The notes: generated by a model from the letters alone, not told the origin. Counted from the stretch's first letter, positions 41,983 to 50,566 are shown. The stretch: 64,000 bases of DNA from Actinorhabdospora filicis (GCF_030269765.1 NZ_BSTX01000001.1:2597571-2661570), one strand, 5' to 3'. Program-made: numbers and translations.

Positions 41983-42255
41983 GTGGTCCCCACGGGCGTG
42001 GGGGTGAACCGAACTACCGGCCGTCTCCGTCGACGCCGAGCTCGTGCTCCCCACGGGCGTGGGGGTGAACCGCACATCTCGTGGTTGATCGGGTTCTTGT
42101 TGTGGTGCTCCCCACCGGCGTGGGGGTGAACCGTTCTTCGCGACGGTGATGATCTTGCGTGGGACGTGGTCCCCACGGGCGTGGGGGTGAGCCGCCGAGC
42201 CTTCGCCGACGCACCGTTGGTCCTGCGTGGTCCCCACGGGCGTGGGGGTGAACCT
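41983..42255 (+). CRISPR. Type I-E CRISPR array, five repeats and four spacers
   Basis: 29-base repeats at 41983-42011, 42044-42072, 42105-42133, 42166-42194 and 42227-42255, separated by four spacers of exactly 32 bases, the standard I-E geometry. The repeat core CCCCAC-GGGC-GTGGGG is a 6-bp hairpin, cut by Cas6e. Differences: repeats 2 and 3 have GTGC for GTGG at the start, repeat 3 has CGGC in the loop, repeat 4 ends GAGCCG, repeat 5 ends AACCT. The array lies 9 kb from the Cascade operon and has no cas gene beside it. Confidence 0.97.
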
Positions 42256-42279
42256 GCTCAGCCGCCCTGCCCTGCTCGC

Positions 42280-42435
42280 CTAAACGCGCGCCAAGACCTC
42301 CGCGCGTTTCGTCGCGTATTCGGTCTCGGTGATGAGTCCTTCTTCGTACCAGGCCTTCAGGTCGCGCAGGACCGTGCTCGGATCATTGCTCAGGTCACTA
42401 CAAGGGGCCGGTGCTCCCGGCAGCCGGGTCCGCAT
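42280..42435 (-). CDS. Small SHOCT-domain ORF, likely frameshifted tail of the next gene
   Basis: 51 residues; TVLRDLKAWYEEGLITETEY and ATKRAEVLARV form a typical SHOCT domain (short C-terminal oligomerisation domain). SHOCT normally sits at the end of a longer protein. It lies in a different frame directly behind the PH-like gene (42398-42757), overlapping it by 38 bases, so the pair looks like one PH-SHOCT protein broken by a frameshift. An ATG at 42435 with GGGAGTGG in front could allow separate translation. Confidence 0.5.
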   Translation of the reverse strand: MRTRLPGAPAPCSDLSNDPSTVLRDLKAWYEEGLITETEYATKRAEVLARV

Positions 42436-42757
42436 CCACTCCCACTCGCAGTTCGCGGATCGCCGTTCTGGCCGCCTCCGCGAGGTTGATGCCGTCTCGT
42501 CTCGGCATCCCCTTGAAGGTCACCGGCCCCACCTCACTCACCGGCGAGCGGATCGTGACCTGGCCGGTCAGGTAATCGCCCTGCCATTCCACGAGCTCAT
42601 CCCCTGCGAGCGGGAGCTCTTCGTCCGGCCGTCCGGTCCCTTCGTCCGGCACGAACACGATTCGCCGGTCGGTCACGACCACGAGCCCGCCGTCACCCGC
42701 GTGCGTCCCCGTGGCGGTGGCGAGCACGTGCTCGCCGTTCGCCGTCTCGATCCCCAT
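42398..42757 (-). CDS. PH/GRAM-like protein, probably truncated
   Basis: 119 residues from ATG 42757. Beta-rich with LVVVTDRRIVFVPDEG, the strand-turn typical of bacterial PH/GRAM-like domains that precede SHOCT. The C-terminus (VDADPAAGSTGPL) ends where a SHOCT domain begins in another frame. Single gene just past the CRISPR array. Function unknown; the family is thought to bind membranes or proteins. Confidence 0.6.
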   Translation of the reverse strand: MGIETANGEHVLATATGTHAGDGGLVVVTDRRIVFVPDEGTGRPDEELPLAGDELVEWQGDYLTGQVTIRSPVSEVGPVTFKGMPRRDGINLAEAARTAIRELRVGVDADPAAGSTGPL

Positions 42758-42866
42758 GCGTCCACGGTGCCGACCCGCCCCGGTCCGGGCCATCGGTTGA
42801 TCGGGTGCGGGTCGGCGGGTCGGCGGGTCAGTGGGTCAGTGGGTCAGTGGGTCGGCGTCTCTGGGT

Positions 42867-43127
42867 TCAGAGCGCCGCCGAGTACTCCCGCGCGTCCTCC
42901 AGCGCGGTCCGCGCCGTCTCCACCGCCTCGTCCAGGGCACTCCTCGCCCCCACCAGCAGCGCGTGGACTCCGGCCGCGCGGTCGTCGATGGCGCCCTGGG
43001 TGGCTGCCGCGAACCTCTCGCGGGCCTGGTCGAGGGAGTCGCCGACGGGCTGGGAGCCGTCGATGGCGGTCTCCAGGATGCGGGCGGTCTCTTCGAGTCC
43101 GGCCTTCACTTCTTCGATGCTCGCCAT
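42867..43127 (-). CDS. Small helical protein of the FtsK-like cassette
   Basis: 86 residues, almost entirely two long Ala/Glu-rich helices (MASIEEVKAGLEETARILET, ALDEAVETARTALEDAREYS) around a short turn. Size and shape resemble WXG100/ESX-type partner proteins, though without WXG. CGGGGGAGCGTCC precedes the ATG. Located 16 bases after the membrane protein gene and downstream of the FtsK/EssC-like ATPase, hence a candidate substrate or partner. Confidence 0.75.
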   Translation of the reverse strand: MASIEEVKAGLEETARILETAIDGSQPVGDSLDQARERFAAATQGAIDDRAAGVHALLVGARSALDEAVETARTALEDAREYSAAL

Positions 43128-43143
43128 GGACGCTCCCCCGGGG

Positions 43144-43782
43144 TCAGAACAGGACCTGCCCGCCGATCGAGCACACGACCAGCCAGGTACTCAGGCAAAC
43201 GATCAACCCCAGCCGGGGGTTACGCACCAGCTTCTCCTCGCCGAGGCGTGGCCTGCACGCCACGCCGATGGTGAGCCAGCCGGCGCCGAAGGCCAGGAGG
43301 GGCAGCACGATCGCCCAGAAGGCCACCCAGCCGCGGCCGGACAGGGTGTCCTCATTGGACGCGGCGTTGACGAGGACGCCGATCTGCAGCAGCAGCGCCA
43401 GGGCGGCGTAGGCGAGGTAGACCAGGGCGTTGCGCTCGTCGGTGCGCCAGCGCGGGAGGAGGGGCGCGCGGTGGGCCAGGTAATCGGTCTCGGTGACGAG
43501 GTCATCGGCGGCGGAGGCGTCGGTGCGGGCGGCGGTCATGGCCGAGGCGACGTCGGTCCCCGACAGGTGCTGGACGGGCACGGCGGGGAACGTGACCGGC
43601 AGCTTGGTGAGGGTCGCGACGTTCTCCAGGGACGTGCGCTGGCGCGCCAGGCGGGCGCCCAGCTCGTCGAGCTCGGCGCGCTGGCCGGTGACCCAGGTGT
43701 CGCGCTGGGCGGCCGAGCTGACGTCCCCGGCGTGCAGGGAGGACAGCTCGGCGGCGGCGCGCAGGTAGTCGTCGTAGCTCAC
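43144..43782 (-). CDS. Membrane protein of the FtsK-like cassette
   Basis: 212 residues from GTG 43782 (GAGGAGGAGCT upstream), overlapping the ATPase stop as GTGA. A ~110-residue soluble helical part (DYLRAAAELSSLHAGDVSSA, GQRAELDELGARLARQRTSL) comes first, then three or four transmembrane helices (LVYLAYAALALLLQIGVLVN, VAFWAIVLPLLAFGAGWLTI, LIVCLSTWLVVCSIGGQVLF). No family recognised. Always-coupled position behind the ATPase suggests a joint membrane complex. Confidence 0.8.
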   Translation of the reverse strand: MSYDDYLRAAAELSSLHAGDVSSAAQRDTWVTGQRAELDELGARLARQRTSLENVATLTKLPVTFPAVPVQHLSGTDVASAMTAARTDASAADDLVTETDYLAHRAPLLPRWRTDERNALVYLAYAALALLLQIGVLVNAASNEDTLSGRGWVAFWAIVLPLLAFGAGWLTIGVACRPRLGEEKLVRNPRLGLIVCLSTWLVVCSIGGQVLF

Positions 43783-46190
43783 AGCTCCTCCTCGCGGGAG
43801 AACGGCAGGATGAGGGTGCGGGTGTCTGCGTGCCGGTCGATGAGCAGCGCGCGGTTGGGGCGGGGCTGCCAGTCGGCGACCGACTGGCCGAAGTGGCCGG
43901 TGAGCTCGCCGCCGGGGATGTTCAGGACGACGGCGCACGCGACGTCCTCGCGGCCCTGGGAGCCGCCGAGGTCCTCGGTGAAGCGGCGCATCGTCCGCCA
44001 CCAGCCCAGGACGTGGACGCGGCGGGCGGGCCCGCGCCGCAGCAGCGCCGAGAGGGCCTGCGTCTGCGCGCGGTCGAGGGACGCGGCGTCCAGCCCGAAA
44101 CCGACGAGGTAGGTGTCCTCGGCCTCGGCGAGGGAGGCGAGCACGTCGGGGAATGCGGTCATGGGGTGGCGGGCCACCGATGCTCCGGCGCGGCCGATGT
44201 CGATGACGGCGTCCTCGATGATCTCGGGCGCGGTCGCGCCCACGAACAGGAACCGCGCGCCGGGACGCTGCTTCGCCACCGAGCGGGCCGCCGCCGAGAG
44301 CACCTCGGCGCCCACGGGGTCGGCGCCGAGGACGGCGAGGTGCCGCCCGGGCCCGGCGTCGAGGGTGACGCCGGCGGTGGAGCCGGTCAGGTCGACCGCG
44401 CGGCCCACCAGGGCGCGGGGGACGGCGGTCTCGGCGAGCGCCAGGTACGCCGAGTCCTTCTCCAGGACCTGCTCGGCGTAGCCCTGGAACACCGGCGGCG
44501 GGGGAGATCCGGGCGCGCGGTGCTCCCACAGGCGGTGCCGGAGGGCGTCGAGGGTGCCGGAGCCGTCGTGGGCGTTGGGGAAGCGCAGGAGCCGGTTGTG
44601 GTCCTTGATGCCGCCGGCGGGGTTGACGATCGCCTCGCCGATGCGCAGCCCGGCCGCGGCGCTGTTCAGCACATCCAGCACCGAGTTCGCCCCGGGCAAC
44701 GCCACCCGCAGCGGGAACTGACCGAAGATCGAGTCCTTCTTCGTGTACAGGGCCTCGATGCCGGACACCGTCTGGCTGGCCAGGACCATGTGGATGCCGT
44801 AGGAGCGGCCCTTGCGCGCCAGGTCCTCCAGCAGCGCCACCGCCTCGCGGGCGACCTTGTCGTTGCCCTGGAAGAGGACGTGGAACTCGTCGATGACCAG
44901 GACGACGCGCGGCACCTGCTTGCGGACGCGCAGTTGCGCGTACCGGGTCACCCCGGCGCGTTTCATGGCCACCGAGCGGCGGGTCATCTCGGCGGTCAGT
45001 TCGCGCAGGATCGCCACGCCGTACTCGCGGTCGCTCTCGATGCCGACCGCTCGCGCGTGCGGGATCCAGCTCGGGTCCAGCTCGGAGGGGGTGAACTCGG
45101 TGAACGACACTCCTTCCTTGAAGTCGAGGAGGTACAGCGCCAGCTCGTCAGGTGAGTAGCGGGCGGCCAGCCCGTAGAGGACGTCGAGGAGGAACACGGT
45201 CTTGCCGCCGCCGCTGCGTCCGCCGACCAGCCAGTGCGGGGTGGCGTCGTCGAAGGACAGCACGGCCGGCCCCGACTCGCCGCGGCCGACGACGGTGCGC
45301 AGCCCCTCGTCGGCACGCTCGGTCCACAGCGTGGTGGGGACGAGGTCGGTGAACCCGATCGTGGCGGCCTTGCGCTCGCGCTCGGCCAGCCGCGTGGCCA
45401 TTTCCGTCATATCGTCCAACGACGGAGCCGCCGCCAGGGTTACGCGAGCCGCCAGCCCCGCCTCGCCGAACGGCCCGCCGGAGACCTCCGCGTAGCCCTC
45501 GCGCAGCCCGATCCGCACGGCCCCCGCCAGGGCCGGGACGCCGCACGCGATGACCTGCAACCCGGCCGACGCCCCCGAGCGCGCCAGCGCGTCCAGCCGC
45601 TCGGCGTCGGCCCGCGAATGCGGCGGCGCGGAGGCGATGACCAGCACCAGCACCGGTCCCGTCTCGCCCGAGAGGCGCGCGCGCACGTGGTTCTCGGCCT
45701 GGTCGAGCAGGTCCCGGTAGCCCGCCTGGTCGGTGACGGGCGCGCCCAGCGCCCCCGCGTCGATCAGCGGGCGGAACGGCGCGAAGGCCGCGCCGAGCCC
45801 GGCGGCGTCCACCGTCCGCACCCGCAGCGCGCCCGCCTCGGAGCCGGTGAACAGCTGCAGCAGGACCTCGCGCAGCAGATCGACCACGCGCGGATCGCGC
45901 GTGTCGACGTCGGTGGCCAGCTGCTGCGACCCCAAAAACGGCACGATCACCGGCGCGCGGCGGCTGCCGTGGGCGAACTCCCCGACGCGCAGGTACTCCG
46001 CCGACTTCGGGACGCGCTGCGCCGCGTCGGCCATGCGCGCGGTCGCCGCCTCGTAGGCGGGCGGATTCGCCACCGCGCCGCCACCGGCGACCTGGTCGAG
46101 GGCGGCGCGCGCGGCGCCGACCCGCCCGACGGCGCGCTGGTGACGCGCGCTCGCCTCGTTCAGTACCTTGCGGAGCCGTCCGGTGACCAC
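43779..46190 (-). CDS. FtsK/SpoIIIE-type (EssC/EccC-like) ATPase
   Basis: 803 residues from GTG 46190. A helical/coiled N-terminal part (about 1-280) precedes an FtsK/HerA ATPase core: Walker A HWLVGGRSGGGKTVFLLDVL and Walker B VPRVVLVIDEFHVLF, with LASQTVSGIEALYTKKDSIF as the sensor region. A second, degenerate ATPase-like module follows (LAVLGADPVGAEVLSAAARS). No transmembrane helix is obvious and no gamma DNA-binding domain is seen, so it resembles EccC-like secretion ATPases more than FtsK. Heads a three-gene cassette with the genes at 43,144 and 42,867. Confidence 0.88.
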   Translation of the reverse strand: MVTGRLRKVLNEASARHQRAVGRVGAARAALDQVAGGGAVANPPAYEAATARMADAAQRVPKSAEYLRVGEFAHGSRRAPVIVPFLGSQQLATDVDTRDPRVVDLLREVLLQLFTGSEAGALRVRTVDAAGLGAAFAPFRPLIDAGALGAPVTDQAGYRDLLDQAENHVRARLSGETGPVLVLVIASAPPHSRADAERLDALARSGASAGLQVIACGVPALAGAVRIGLREGYAEVSGGPFGEAGLAARVTLAAAPSLDDMTEMATRLAERERKAATIGFTDLVPTTLWTERADEGLRTVVGRGESGPAVLSFDDATPHWLVGGRSGGGKTVFLLDVLYGLAARYSPDELALYLLDFKEGVSFTEFTPSELDPSWIPHARAVGIESDREYGVAILRELTAEMTRRSVAMKRAGVTRYAQLRVRKQVPRVVLVIDEFHVLFQGNDKVAREAVALLEDLARKGRSYGIHMVLASQTVSGIEALYTKKDSIFGQFPLRVALPGANSVLDVLNSAAAGLRIGEAIVNPAGGIKDHNRLLRFPNAHDGSGTLDALRHRLWEHRAPGSPPPPVFQGYAEQVLEKDSAYLALAETAVPRALVGRAVDLTGSTAGVTLDAGPGRHLAVLGADPVGAEVLSAAARSVAKQRPGARFLFVGATAPEIIEDAVIDIGRAGASVARHPMTAFPDVLASLAEAEDTYLVGFGLDAASLDRAQTQALSALLRRGPARRVHVLGWWRTMRRFTEDLGGSQGREDVACAVVLNIPGGELTGHFGQSVADWQPRPNRALLIDRHADTRTLILPFSREEEL

Positions 46191-46303
46191 GCCGCGCCCT
46201 CCCAGCCGAGTTGCCGTCCGGGGACAAGACTATGGGCTGCGCCACGCCCTCGTCCCGACCCACACGCCGCGTTCTGTCCGGGGGTGGGGATACCGTCGGA
46301 ACC

Positions 46304-47296
46304 ATGCTCCCGTTGACCGACCGGTACGGCCGCACCGCCGTGGATCTGCGCGTGTCGCTGACCGACCGCTGCAACCTGCGGTGCACCTACTGCATGCCCG
46401 CCGAGGGGCTGGCGTGGCTGCCGCGCACCACGCTGCTCACCGATGACGAGGTCGTGCGGCTGATCGGCGTCGCGGTCGGGCGGCTGGGCGTGCGGGACGT
46501 CCGCTTCACCGGCGGCGAACCGCTCCTGCGCCCCGGCCTGGTGGAGATCGTGGCCGCCACCGCCGCGCTCGAACCGCGTCCCCGCATCTCACTGACCACC
46601 AACGGCATCGGCCTGACCCGCGTGGCCCCCGCCCTGAAGGACGCCGGGCTCGACCGCGTCAACGTCTCGCTGGACACCCTGCGCCCCGAGCGGTTCCGGG
46701 AACTGTCCCTGCGCGACCGGCTCGCCGACACCCTCGACGGGCTGCGCGCCGCCGCCGACGCGGGCCTGACCCCCGTCAAGATCAACACCGTGCTGATGCG
46801 CGACGTGAACGACGACGAGGCCGTCGCGCTGCTGGAGTTCGCGCTGGCGCACGGCTACGAACTGCGCTTCATCGAGCAGATGCCCCTCGACGCCCAGCAC
46901 GGCTGGCGGCGCGACAACATGATCACCGCCGAGGAGATCCTGGCCGCCCTGCGCCTCAAGTTCACCCTCACCGAGGACGACGTCCCCCGCGGCGCCGCCC
47001 CCGCCGAGACCTGGCTCGTGGACGGCGGCCCCGCCCGCGTCGGCGTCATCGGCTCGGTCACCCGCCCCTTCTGCGGCGACTGCGACCGCACCCGCCTCAC
47101 CGCCGACGGGCAGGTCCGCGCCTGCCTGTTCGCCACCACCGAGACCGACCTGCGCGGCGCCCTGCGCGACGGGGCGTCCGACGATGAGCTCGCCTCGCTG
47201 TGGGCCGGGGCGATGGCCCGCAAGCTCCCCGGGCACGGCATCGACGACCCGGCGTTCCTCCAGCCGCCCCGCCCCATGTCCGCCATCGGAGGATGA
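46304..47296 (+). CDS. moaA: GTP 3',8-cyclase MoaA
   Basis: 330 residues from ATG 46304. Radical SAM enzyme that starts molybdopterin synthesis by cyclising GTP. The SAM cluster motif is DRCNLRCTYCMPAEG (C-x3-C-x2-C); the second cluster is FCGDCDRTRL plus RACLFA. The C-terminal Gly-Gly tail (SAIGG) is present. MRDVNDDEAVALLEFA and RFTGGEPLLRPGL are family segments. Diverges from the FtsK-like gene; stop overlaps the moaD reading start. Confidence 0.97.
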   Translation: MLPLTDRYGRTAVDLRVSLTDRCNLRCTYCMPAEGLAWLPRTTLLTDDEVVRLIGVAVGRLGVRDVRFTGGEPLLRPGLVEIVAATAALEPRPRISLTTNGIGLTRVAPALKDAGLDRVNVSLDTLRPERFRELSLRDRLADTLDGLRAAADAGLTPVKINTVLMRDVNDDEAVALLEFALAHGYELRFIEQMPLDAQHGWRRDNMITAEEILAALRLKFTLTEDDVPRGAAPAETWLVDGGPARVGVIGSVTRPFCGDCDRTRLTADGQVRACLFATTETDLRGALRDGASDDELASLWAGAMARKLPGHGIDDPAFLQPPRPMSAIGG

Positions 47297-47298
47297 CC

Positions 47299-47526
47299 AT
47301 GGTGACCGTGCGCTTCTTCGCCGCCGCCCGCGCCGCCGCCGGGACCACCGAGACCTCCCTCGACGCCGCCTCCCTCACCGAGCTGCGCGAGTTCCTCGGC
47401 GAGAAGTACGGGCCGGAGCTGACCCGGGTCCTGTCCATCAGCTCCTACCTCGTCGACGGCACCCGCGACGGCGACCTGCGCGACGGCGCGGTCGTCGACG
47501 TCCTGCCGCCCTTCGCCGGCGGCTGA
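47299..47526 (+). CDS. moaD: Molybdopterin synthase sulfur carrier MoaD
   Basis: 75 residues from ATG 47299, chosen over the ATG at 47293 because GGAGG lies six bases before it. Ubiquitin-like sulfur carrier ending in PPFAGG; the terminal Gly is thiocarboxylated and donates sulfur to the MoaE-bound precursor. MVTVRFFAAARAAAG is the typical start. Directly behind moaA. Confidence 0.94.
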   Translation: MVTVRFFAAARAAAGTTETSLDAASLTELREFLGEKYGPELTRVLSISSYLVDGTRDGDLRDGAVVDVLPPFAGG

Positions 47527-47527
47527 G

Positions 47528-48256
47528 ATGGACCTGACGGCCTGGGCCGGCCTGGACGACGCCGCGCGACTGGCCCACACCACGTCGCTGGCCGCGCGCG
47601 TCGGCGGGCGGGCTTTGACGCCGTCCACCCTCGAACGGGACGGCGTCGAGTTCGCCTTCGTGCCCGGCGGCCGCGTCCGCCTCGGCTTCGACGCCGAGCG
47701 CTGGCAACCGACGCGCGGGCAACTCGACTCCTACGCCCGCTCGGTGGAGTTCGGGCTGCCCGAGAACCCCGCGGAGTACCTGGAGTTCCAGGTCAGCGCC
47801 CCTCGCACGGTCGACCTGCCGCCCCTGCTGATGGCGGTGACCTCGGCGCCCCTCTGGCCCGAACCCGACGAGACCGAGGCCGCCCTCGCCGAACGCGGCC
47901 TGCGCCCACCGTCCCCCGATGAATGGGAGCACGCCTGCCGCTCCGGGTCCACCACCCTGTTCCGCTGGGGCGACGAGTGCCCCCTGGACCGCCTGCCCGG
48001 CAAGGGCTTCGAAGCCGAACCGAACCCCTTCGGGCTGCGCCTGAACTTCGACCCGTACATCCTGGAGGCGTCCACCGACCCCGGCGTGGTCCTCGGCGGC
48101 GACGGCGGCACCACCATCTGCGGCGGGCACACCGGGCTGCTGGCGTGGCTGCCGCTGGCGGCGTCGTTCCGGGACCCCGAGCTGGCGGGACTCTTCGCCG
48201 GCGAGGAGGAGGGGCTGTACGGGGACCTGGAGGTCCGGGCGGTCATCGAGATCTGA
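47528..48256 (+). CDS. Formylglycine-generating-enzyme-like protein
   Basis: 242 residues, starting 1 base after moaD. Part of the sequence matches the FGE-sulfatase/SUMF fold: FAFVPGGRVRLGFDAER (V-P-G-G-x-x-x-x-G), RPPSPDEWEHACRSGSTTLF (L/R-P-x-x-x-E-W-E-x-A) and FRWGDE. The domain is short and its last third (ILEASTDPGVVLGG, GLLAWLPLAASFRDPELA) departs from the family, and the Cys pair of true FGEs is not evident. Enzyme activity is doubtful; position suggests accidental or Mo-linked operon membership. Confidence 0.75.
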   Translation: MDLTAWAGLDDAARLAHTTSLAARVGGRALTPSTLERDGVEFAFVPGGRVRLGFDAERWQPTRGQLDSYARSVEFGLPENPAEYLEFQVSAPRTVDLPPLLMAVTSAPLWPEPDETEAALAERGLRPPSPDEWEHACRSGSTTLFRWGDECPLDRLPGKGFEAEPNPFGLRLNFDPYILEASTDPGVVLGGDGGTTICGGHTGLLAWLPLAASFRDPELAGLFAGEEEGLYGDLEVRAVIEI

Positions 48257-48366
48257 CGTCAAGATCACGATTCGGCGTAACGGGCAACTGCGCACCCCGT
48301 GGAAAGCGTGTGCCTTGCAGCGCGTCCTGCCCGGGACGCGTGTGTGCCCGCTTTCTTGGAGAACTC

Positions 48367-49860
48367 TTGAAGCACACCCTTCACCGTCTGGGCGCGGCAT
48401 GCGCTCTGACGGCTTTCGTCGTGGGCGCGGCCGCGCCCGCTTACGCGGCGGAGCAGCCGCGCCTGGCAGTCGCCGACTGGAACGAGGTCAGCCTCGCGCC
48501 CGGTGAGACCGCCGCCGGGGGACCCGGCCTCTACTTCGACGGCGAGGGCTCCGGCACGATCACCGGTCTCGTCATGACCGTCGACATCGGCGCCGCGGCC
48601 GGCCTGGCCGAGATCACCACTGACGACTGCGACCGGTCCGGGACCATCCTGACCTGCGCGCTGAACGACGTCCGGTACACCGAGGGCGACTACCCCTCCA
48701 TCGACCAACCGCACCTGGAGTTCACCGCGCTCACGGGCGTGAACGGTGTGGCGAAGCTGCCGGTGACCATCGCCGCCGACAACGCGACGACCACCGGCGG
48801 GACCTTCACCGTCCGGGTCGCCGAGACGGTGGAGTTCGGCTACGAGGAGGTCACCAACCCCGGCGCTCCCGGGCAGACCATCGACGTGAAAATCCCCGTG
48901 GCCAACGGCGGCGACACGACGATCTACAACCCGGTTCTCAACATGGAGATCGACGGGGCCGCGCCCGCCGGTCCGCTCCCGGCCAACTGCGTCTCGCATC
49001 TTTCCGCCGGGAGCTACCGCGCGTGGCTGACCTGCCGTTTCGACGCGGTCCTGAAGCCCGGCGCATCCTCGACGCTGACCATGCCGTGGACGATTCGCAC
49101 CGACGTGCTCCGGCAGGTTTACGGCGGCTTCACCTGGGAGGGGAACGACGGAGAGGCCCCGACCGGGAACGGAACGGGCCCCGCCCTCACCATTCCCGGC
49201 GCGCCCAAGGCCCCGGCCGAGGTCCCCGTCCAGCACGTGTTCGACGGCGCCTCCTACCCCGGCGACCTCATCACGCTGACCTCGGGCGGCAAGACCGACC
49301 TCGTCGCCGTCTCCTCGACGCTCCCGGCGAAGACGGGCGCGGCCACGCTGACCGTGGCCGTCCGCAATGACGGTCCCGGCATGCTCTGGCCCGGTGGCGG
49401 CGGTGAGCCCATGACGTACGTGTGGGTGAAGCTGCCCAAGGGCGTCACGGTCACGTCCCTGCCCGATGGCTGCGCCAAGCCGAACCCCGGCGACTTCGGC
49501 AAGGACGTCTTCCCCGGCGACTTCCGCTGCGGCAAGACCGTCGACATCGAAGTCGGTGAGTCGATGAGCTTCGAGATCCCCGTGCAGGTCACCGCAGTCG
49601 ACCTCGCGGCCGAGGGTGCCGTCATCGTCGCCCGGGACTTCGGCGGCGAGCCGCAGAGCCACATCGACTCCAACGCGGGCAACGACAGAACCCCCATCGC
49701 CTTCGAGGGCGGCAACGGCGGCGGCCTCGCCCAGACCGGCACCACCGCCGGTCTCGTCGCCGCCGTCGGCGCGGTGGCGCTGCTCGCCGGGTTCGTGGCG
49801 TTCCGCGCGTTCCGGCGCCGCGCCAACACGACCGGGTACTACGGCCCGGCCGACGAATAA
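48367..49860 (+). CDS. Sortase-anchored (LAxTG) surface protein
   Basis: 497 residues from TTG 48367 (TTGGAG upstream). Signal peptide at about 1-28 ending PAYAA. The body is beta-rich with repeated Ig-like modules (VTIAADNATTTGGTFTVRVA, IDVKIPVANGGDTTIYNPVL, LTVAVRNDGPGMLWPGGGGE). The C-terminus has LAQTG, a transmembrane helix (TAGLVAAVGAVALLAGFVAF) and FRRRANTTGYYGPADE: an LAxTG sorting signal of the class E type common in actinomycetes. Cell-wall linked; ligand or role unknown. Confidence 0.88.
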   Translation: MKHTLHRLGAACALTAFVVGAAAPAYAAEQPRLAVADWNEVSLAPGETAAGGPGLYFDGEGSGTITGLVMTVDIGAAAGLAEITTDDCDRSGTILTCALNDVRYTEGDYPSIDQPHLEFTALTGVNGVAKLPVTIAADNATTTGGTFTVRVAETVEFGYEEVTNPGAPGQTIDVKIPVANGGDTTIYNPVLNMEIDGAAPAGPLPANCVSHLSAGSYRAWLTCRFDAVLKPGASSTLTMPWTIRTDVLRQVYGGFTWEGNDGEAPTGNGTGPALTIPGAPKAPAEVPVQHVFDGASYPGDLITLTSGGKTDLVAVSSTLPAKTGAATLTVAVRNDGPGMLWPGGGGEPMTYVWVKLPKGVTVTSLPDGCAKPNPGDFGKDVFPGDFRCGKTVDIEVGESMSFEIPVQVTAVDLAAEGAVIVARDFGGEPQSHIDSNAGNDRTPIAFEGGNGGGLAQTGTTAGLVAAVGAVALLAGFVAFRAFRRRANTTGYYGPADE

Positions 49861-49865
49861 CGCGC

Positions 49866-49893
49866 AGGCCCCGTCGCACCCGCGGCGGGGCCT
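49866..49893. terminator. Hairpin between convergent genes
   Basis: 8-bp perfect stem (49866-49873 with 49886-49893), 12-base loop, just after the surface-protein stop and just before the end of the convergent gene. Probably a two-way terminator; no T-run. Confidence 0.55.
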
Positions 49894-49897
49894 CTCG

Positions 49898-50566
49898 CTA
49901 GAACCTCCCCGCGATCCGCTCCACCGCCCCCACCACCCCGTACACCAGGTACTCCACGCCCACCGCCGCGCGGCCGACGCGCTGGGGGTCCAGCGCGGAC
50001 AGGATCGCCGCGCGGGCCGTGCGCCGCTCGGTGAGCGGCAGGTCGGCGACCACCTCGTCGACGTCGACGCCGGGCGTCCGCAGCCCGCCGTGCAGCTCGA
50101 TGGTCTCGTCCACGAGATCGCGGGCGCGGGTGGTGAAGCGCGCGCGAGAGGCGACGGCGCCCAGGCCCGCCCACACGCGGCCGATGGGGCCGGGCGCCCA
50201 GTCGGGCGGGTCACCGGCGACGTCGGGCAGGTCCAGGGACCACTCCGGCGCCACGATCGACAGGCGGCCGCCGACGTGCGCGAGCGCGGCCGCCGCCCAC
50301 AAGCGGGGGTCCTCGGGCGCGGGCAGCCGCAGGGGTGTGGCCGTCGACGTCGCCCACGACAGCAGGCGCGCGACGTGCGGGGGGAACTCGTCCCAGCCGA
50401 AGGCGATCCAGTCGGCGAGCCCCGGCTCGCCCGCCTCGCGCAGGATGTCGAGGGCGGGCGGCAGTTCCCGGGGGAGGCCGGTCATGGCGACCCCGGCGTT
50501 CACGATGGCCGCCTCGGGGTACCCGGCGAGCCCGGCGGCGTGGAGGAGTGAGGTGGCGGTGCGCAT
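49898..50566 (-). CDS. Hypothetical protein, 222 aa
   Basis: Not recognised. Soluble, helix-rich: LLHAAGLAGYPEAAIVNAG, ADWIAFGWDEFPPHVARLLS, RLWAAAALAHVGGRLSI, RRTARAAILSALDPQRVGRA. No signal, membrane segment or clear motif. TGAGGAC precedes the ATG. Convergent with the surface protein gene. Confidence 0.7.
   Translation of the reverse strand: MRTATSLLHAAGLAGYPEAAIVNAGVAMTGLPRELPPALDILREAGEPGLADWIAFGWDEFPPHVARLLSWATSTATPLRLPAPEDPRLWAAAALAHVGGRLSIVAPEWSLDLPDVAGDPPDWAPGPIGRVWAGLGAVASRARFTTRARDLVDETIELHGGLRTPGVDVDEVVADLPLTERRTARAAILSALDPQRVGRAAVGVEYLVYGVVGAVERIAGRF

Noticed and set aside
41638..42237. Minus-strand ORF with repeated HPHARGDH-type units across the CRISPR array
   Set aside because: The repeat is the CRISPR repeat translated; not a repeat protein.
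28347..42255. Transposon-encoded CRISPR (CAST-like) interpretation
   Set aside because: No tnsA/B/C or tniQ genes and no transposon ends were seen in the window.
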